NCBI GenBank assembly: GCA_039933785.1
Contig: JBDTNL010000025.1
Location: 1 to 53,050, forward strand
Direction of reading: 5' to 3'
Length of the DNA: 53,050 nt
Source: JBDTNL01 sp039933785
Lineage (GTDB): Bacteria; Acidobacteriota; Thermoanaerobaculia; Multivoradales; JAGPDF01
This document shows positions 51,716 through 53,050 of the stretch, piece after piece. Positions within the stretch are counted from its first letter, which is position 1. Each line of letters begins with the position of its first letter. The notes beneath the pieces were generated by a model. The model saw only the letters and a list, made by a program, of their open reading frames with translations. It was not told the DNA's origin and searched no databases. The position numbers and the translations under genes were made by a program.

Positions 51716-52920
51716 GCGAGCCTTCGAATCCCACACCGGCGGTCGAAACACCGCTGACGATTCAGGCCCTGCCGGAGCTTCCAGTCGTTCACGTCGGAAG
51801 CAGCGAGGCATTGAAAGCGGCCGCCGACGACTGGAAGCAATCGGACGTCCTCGCTTTCGACACCGAGTTCGTCCGCGAGCGCACGTTTTTCCCTCGCCTC
51901 GGTCTGATACAGGTGTGCGACGGCCGGGCGGCGTTTCTCATCGATCCACTGAGCATCGAGGACCTGTCGCCGCTCGGCGACATCCTGCGCGCTCCCGGAA
52001 TTCTCAAGGTCTTGCACTCGGCAAGCGAAGACGTGGAAGTATTCTGGCGCGCCCTCGGAGTCGTCCCTTCGCCGTTGCTCGACACGCAGATCGCCGCCGG
52101 CCTGGCCGGCCTCGCGCCATCCTTGGGCTACCAGAAGTTGACCCTCGCGGTGCTCGGCATCGAGATCTGCAAGGGCGAGACGCGCACCAACTGGCTGGCG
52201 CGGCCCCTTTCTCCCGAGCAGCTGGCCTATGCCGTGGAAGATGTGACGTGCCTCCTCTCGGCCTACCGGGTCTTACGTCAGCGTCTCGAGGAACTCGGCC
52301 GTTTCGAGTGGGCGCTCGAGGACTCGATGGAGGTTGTCGACACCGAACGCTTCGAGGAGCGGCCGCTCGAGGCCTATCGCCGGCTGCGCGCTGCGGGGCG
52401 GTTGACGCCGCCGCAGCTTGGGGTGCTGCGCGCCCTGGCGGCGTGGCGAGACACCGAGGCCCGGCGGCGGGATATCCCGCGCAGCTTCGTGGTCAAGGAC
52501 GACGCTCTGGTCGCCCTGGCGCAGCGGCAACCGAAGGATGCAGAAGAGCTCGCGCGGGTGAAGGATCTGGACCCCCGGCAAGCCAAGCGTGATGGCGACA
52601 GTTTCTTGGAACTCATTCGCGCAGCCCTGCAGCAGCCGGCCGCGGATCTTCCAGCTGCACCCACTGCGGCCCTCTCCACACCCGCGGGACGCGATCTCGA
52701 ACGGCGCCTGCGGGAAACCGCCCGTAAGCGCGCCGAGGAGCTCGGGATGGCGCCCGAGGTGCTGGTTACTCGCCGGCCGATCGAGGCGCTGGTACGAAGC
52801 ACCCTCCTCGACCGGCGTCCCCAGTTGCCCGAGGAGCTCGCGGGGTGGCGTTTACCAGTGATCGGTCAGGCCCTTCTCGACGACGCGAAAGAGGCCGCCG
52901 CGCATGGCGGCGACCTCTAG
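51712..52920 (+). CDS. rnd: Ribonuclease D with apparent CTG start
   Basis: A 402-residue DEDDy 3'-5' exoribonuclease. Exo I is VLAFDTEFVRERTFFP (Asp50, Glu52), Exo II is VLHSASEDVEVF (Asp107) and Exo III is YAVEDVTCLL (Tyr173, Asp177). An HRDC domain (about 220-290, TPPQLGVLRALAAWRDTEARRRDIP, given as GVLRALAAWRDTEA) and a C-terminal helical region follow. It trims tRNA and other structured RNA 3' ends. No ATG, GTG or TTG lies in frame near the proper N-terminus. A CTG overlapping the upstream stop (CTGA) is the best start; the next TTG, inside EALKAAADDW, would remove the first strand. The stop abuts the attC site. Confidence 0.88.
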   Translation: MSEPSNPTPAVETPLTIQALPELPVVHVGSSEALKAAADDWKQSDVLAFDTEFVRERTFFPRLGLIQVCDGRAAFLIDPLSIEDLSPLGDILRAPGILKVLHSASEDVEVFWRALGVVPSPLLDTQIAAGLAGLAPSLGYQKLTLAVLGIEICKGETRTNWLARPLSPEQLAYAVEDVTCLLSAYRVLRQRLEELGRFEWALEDSMEVVDTERFEERPLEAYRRLRAAGRLTPPQLGVLRALAAWRDTEARRRDIPRSFVVKDDALVALAQRQPKDAEELARVKDLDPRQAKRDGDSFLELIRAALQQPAADLPAAPTAALSTPAGRDLERRLRETARKRAEELGMAPEVLVTRRPIEALVRSTLLDRRPQLPEELAGWRLPVIGQALLDDAKEAAAHGGDL

Positions 52921-52991
52921 CTAACGCCTGAGCTAAGCGGCAGCATCAATCGCGAAGCGATTGATCTGTCCGCTTGAGCGAGTAGTTAGGC
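52919..52991 (-). other. Integron attC recombination site
   Basis: Read on the minus strand, R'' is GCCTAAC (exact RYYYAAC), followed by a short spacer, L'' GCTCAAGCGGACAG, a variable stem ATCAATCGC-TTC-GCGATTGAT, L' GCTGCCGCTTAGC, a spacer and R' GTTAGCT. L'' has the extra C and A relative to L' that give the extrahelical bases of folded attC, as in the aadA1 attC. In this polarity the cassette it ends lies to the right, outside the window, and rnd lies beyond the R' end. Confidence 0.78.
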
Positions 52992-53050
52992 GGAAATGTG
53001 CCGGAGCGAGGAACAGCCGACAAGGCCGGACTGAGTTTCGTTGTGCCCGC
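52992..53050 (-). other. Possible 3' end of a gene cassette
   Basis: On the minus strand one frame runs open to a TAA located inside the R'' GCCTAAC box (ending ...GCSSLRHISA), and another ends in L'. Cassette genes commonly stop in or just before attC, but 59 bases are too few to prove coding. Confidence 0.25.

Noticed and set aside
52919..52991. Reading the terminal hairpin as a rho-independent terminator of rnd
   Set aside because: No T-tract follows, and the asymmetric extra bases, GTTAG/CTAAC ends and bipartite arms fit attC instead.

Overview
The window is GC-rich (roughly two-thirds G+C by eye), densely coding chromosomal DNA from a diderm bacterium. Evidence for an outer membrane and periplasm includes several lipoprotein signals, an EnvC-type murein hydrolase activator, a PBP4-type DacB, a SPOR-SpoIID protein and a YibQ-type deacetylase. 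HspR control beside dnaK, two DUF4388 proteins, carboxypeptidase-regulatory-domain surface proteins, alkaline-phosphatase-fold membrane proteins and one C-terminus ending in LKSLGYL together suggest Acidobacteriota (Thermoanaerobaculia-like). Myxococcota-type deltaproteobacteria are the main alternative. This is inference from gene content; there is no rRNA or tRNA in the window.

Layout. 0-9 kb: a DUF2177 fragment, then a long minus-strand run dnaK > hsp20 > hspR > MBL hydrolase > small secreted protein > DnaC/IstB-like ATPase > membrane protein > SpoIID/SPOR lipoprotein, mostly joined by 4-nt stop/start overlaps. 9-14 kb: a giant secreted protein of about 15 beta-sandwich modules and a divergent Cys-rich ORF without a good start. 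14-18 kb: DUF1844, TPR membrane protein and DUF4388 protein, then mazG. 18.6-23 kb: tesA divergent from the ybbA-ybbP exporter pair. 22.9-27 kb: envC > S41-fold protein > yibQ, preceded by a Phd/VapC-like pair. 27-34 kb: a phosphodiesterase, an orphan peptide-binding lipoprotein, DUF2630, and an MFS/HupE/SnoaL operon. 33.9-38.3 kb: CPBP protease > RsbW-like > RsbV-like > polyprenyl synthase > degenerate phosphodiesterase, preceded by a tandem repeat that creates two mini-ORFs. 38.4-45 kb: a small hypothetical gene, a modular surface protein, then gcdH-glpX-dcd and a second DUF4388 protein. 44.5-53 kb: mpg, a beta-helix acyltransferase, a REP-flanked RAYT transposase, a PP2C/GAF phosphatase overlapping dacB, an HD protein, a Pro-rich secreted protein and rnd. 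The last bases hold a well-formed integron attC site on the minus strand.

How the genes work together. Cell-envelope remodelling (SpoIID, EnvC, S41 fold, YibQ, DacB, YbbAP/TesA), stress control (HspR/DnaK/Hsp20, MazG) and a partner-switching module (RsbV/RsbW at 36.6-37.4 kb, PP2C at 46.7-48 kb) dominate. The observations I rate highest are: the attC site at the right edge, implying an integron cassette array just outside; a 29-bp tandem repeat placing two translationally chained 10-codon ORFs before a CPBP protease; an S41 protease fold that has lost its catalytic Ser and Lys inside the envC operon; a membrane phosphodiesterase without nucleophile; and repeated TANNNT boxes 6-17 nt before start codons, suggesting very short leaders.
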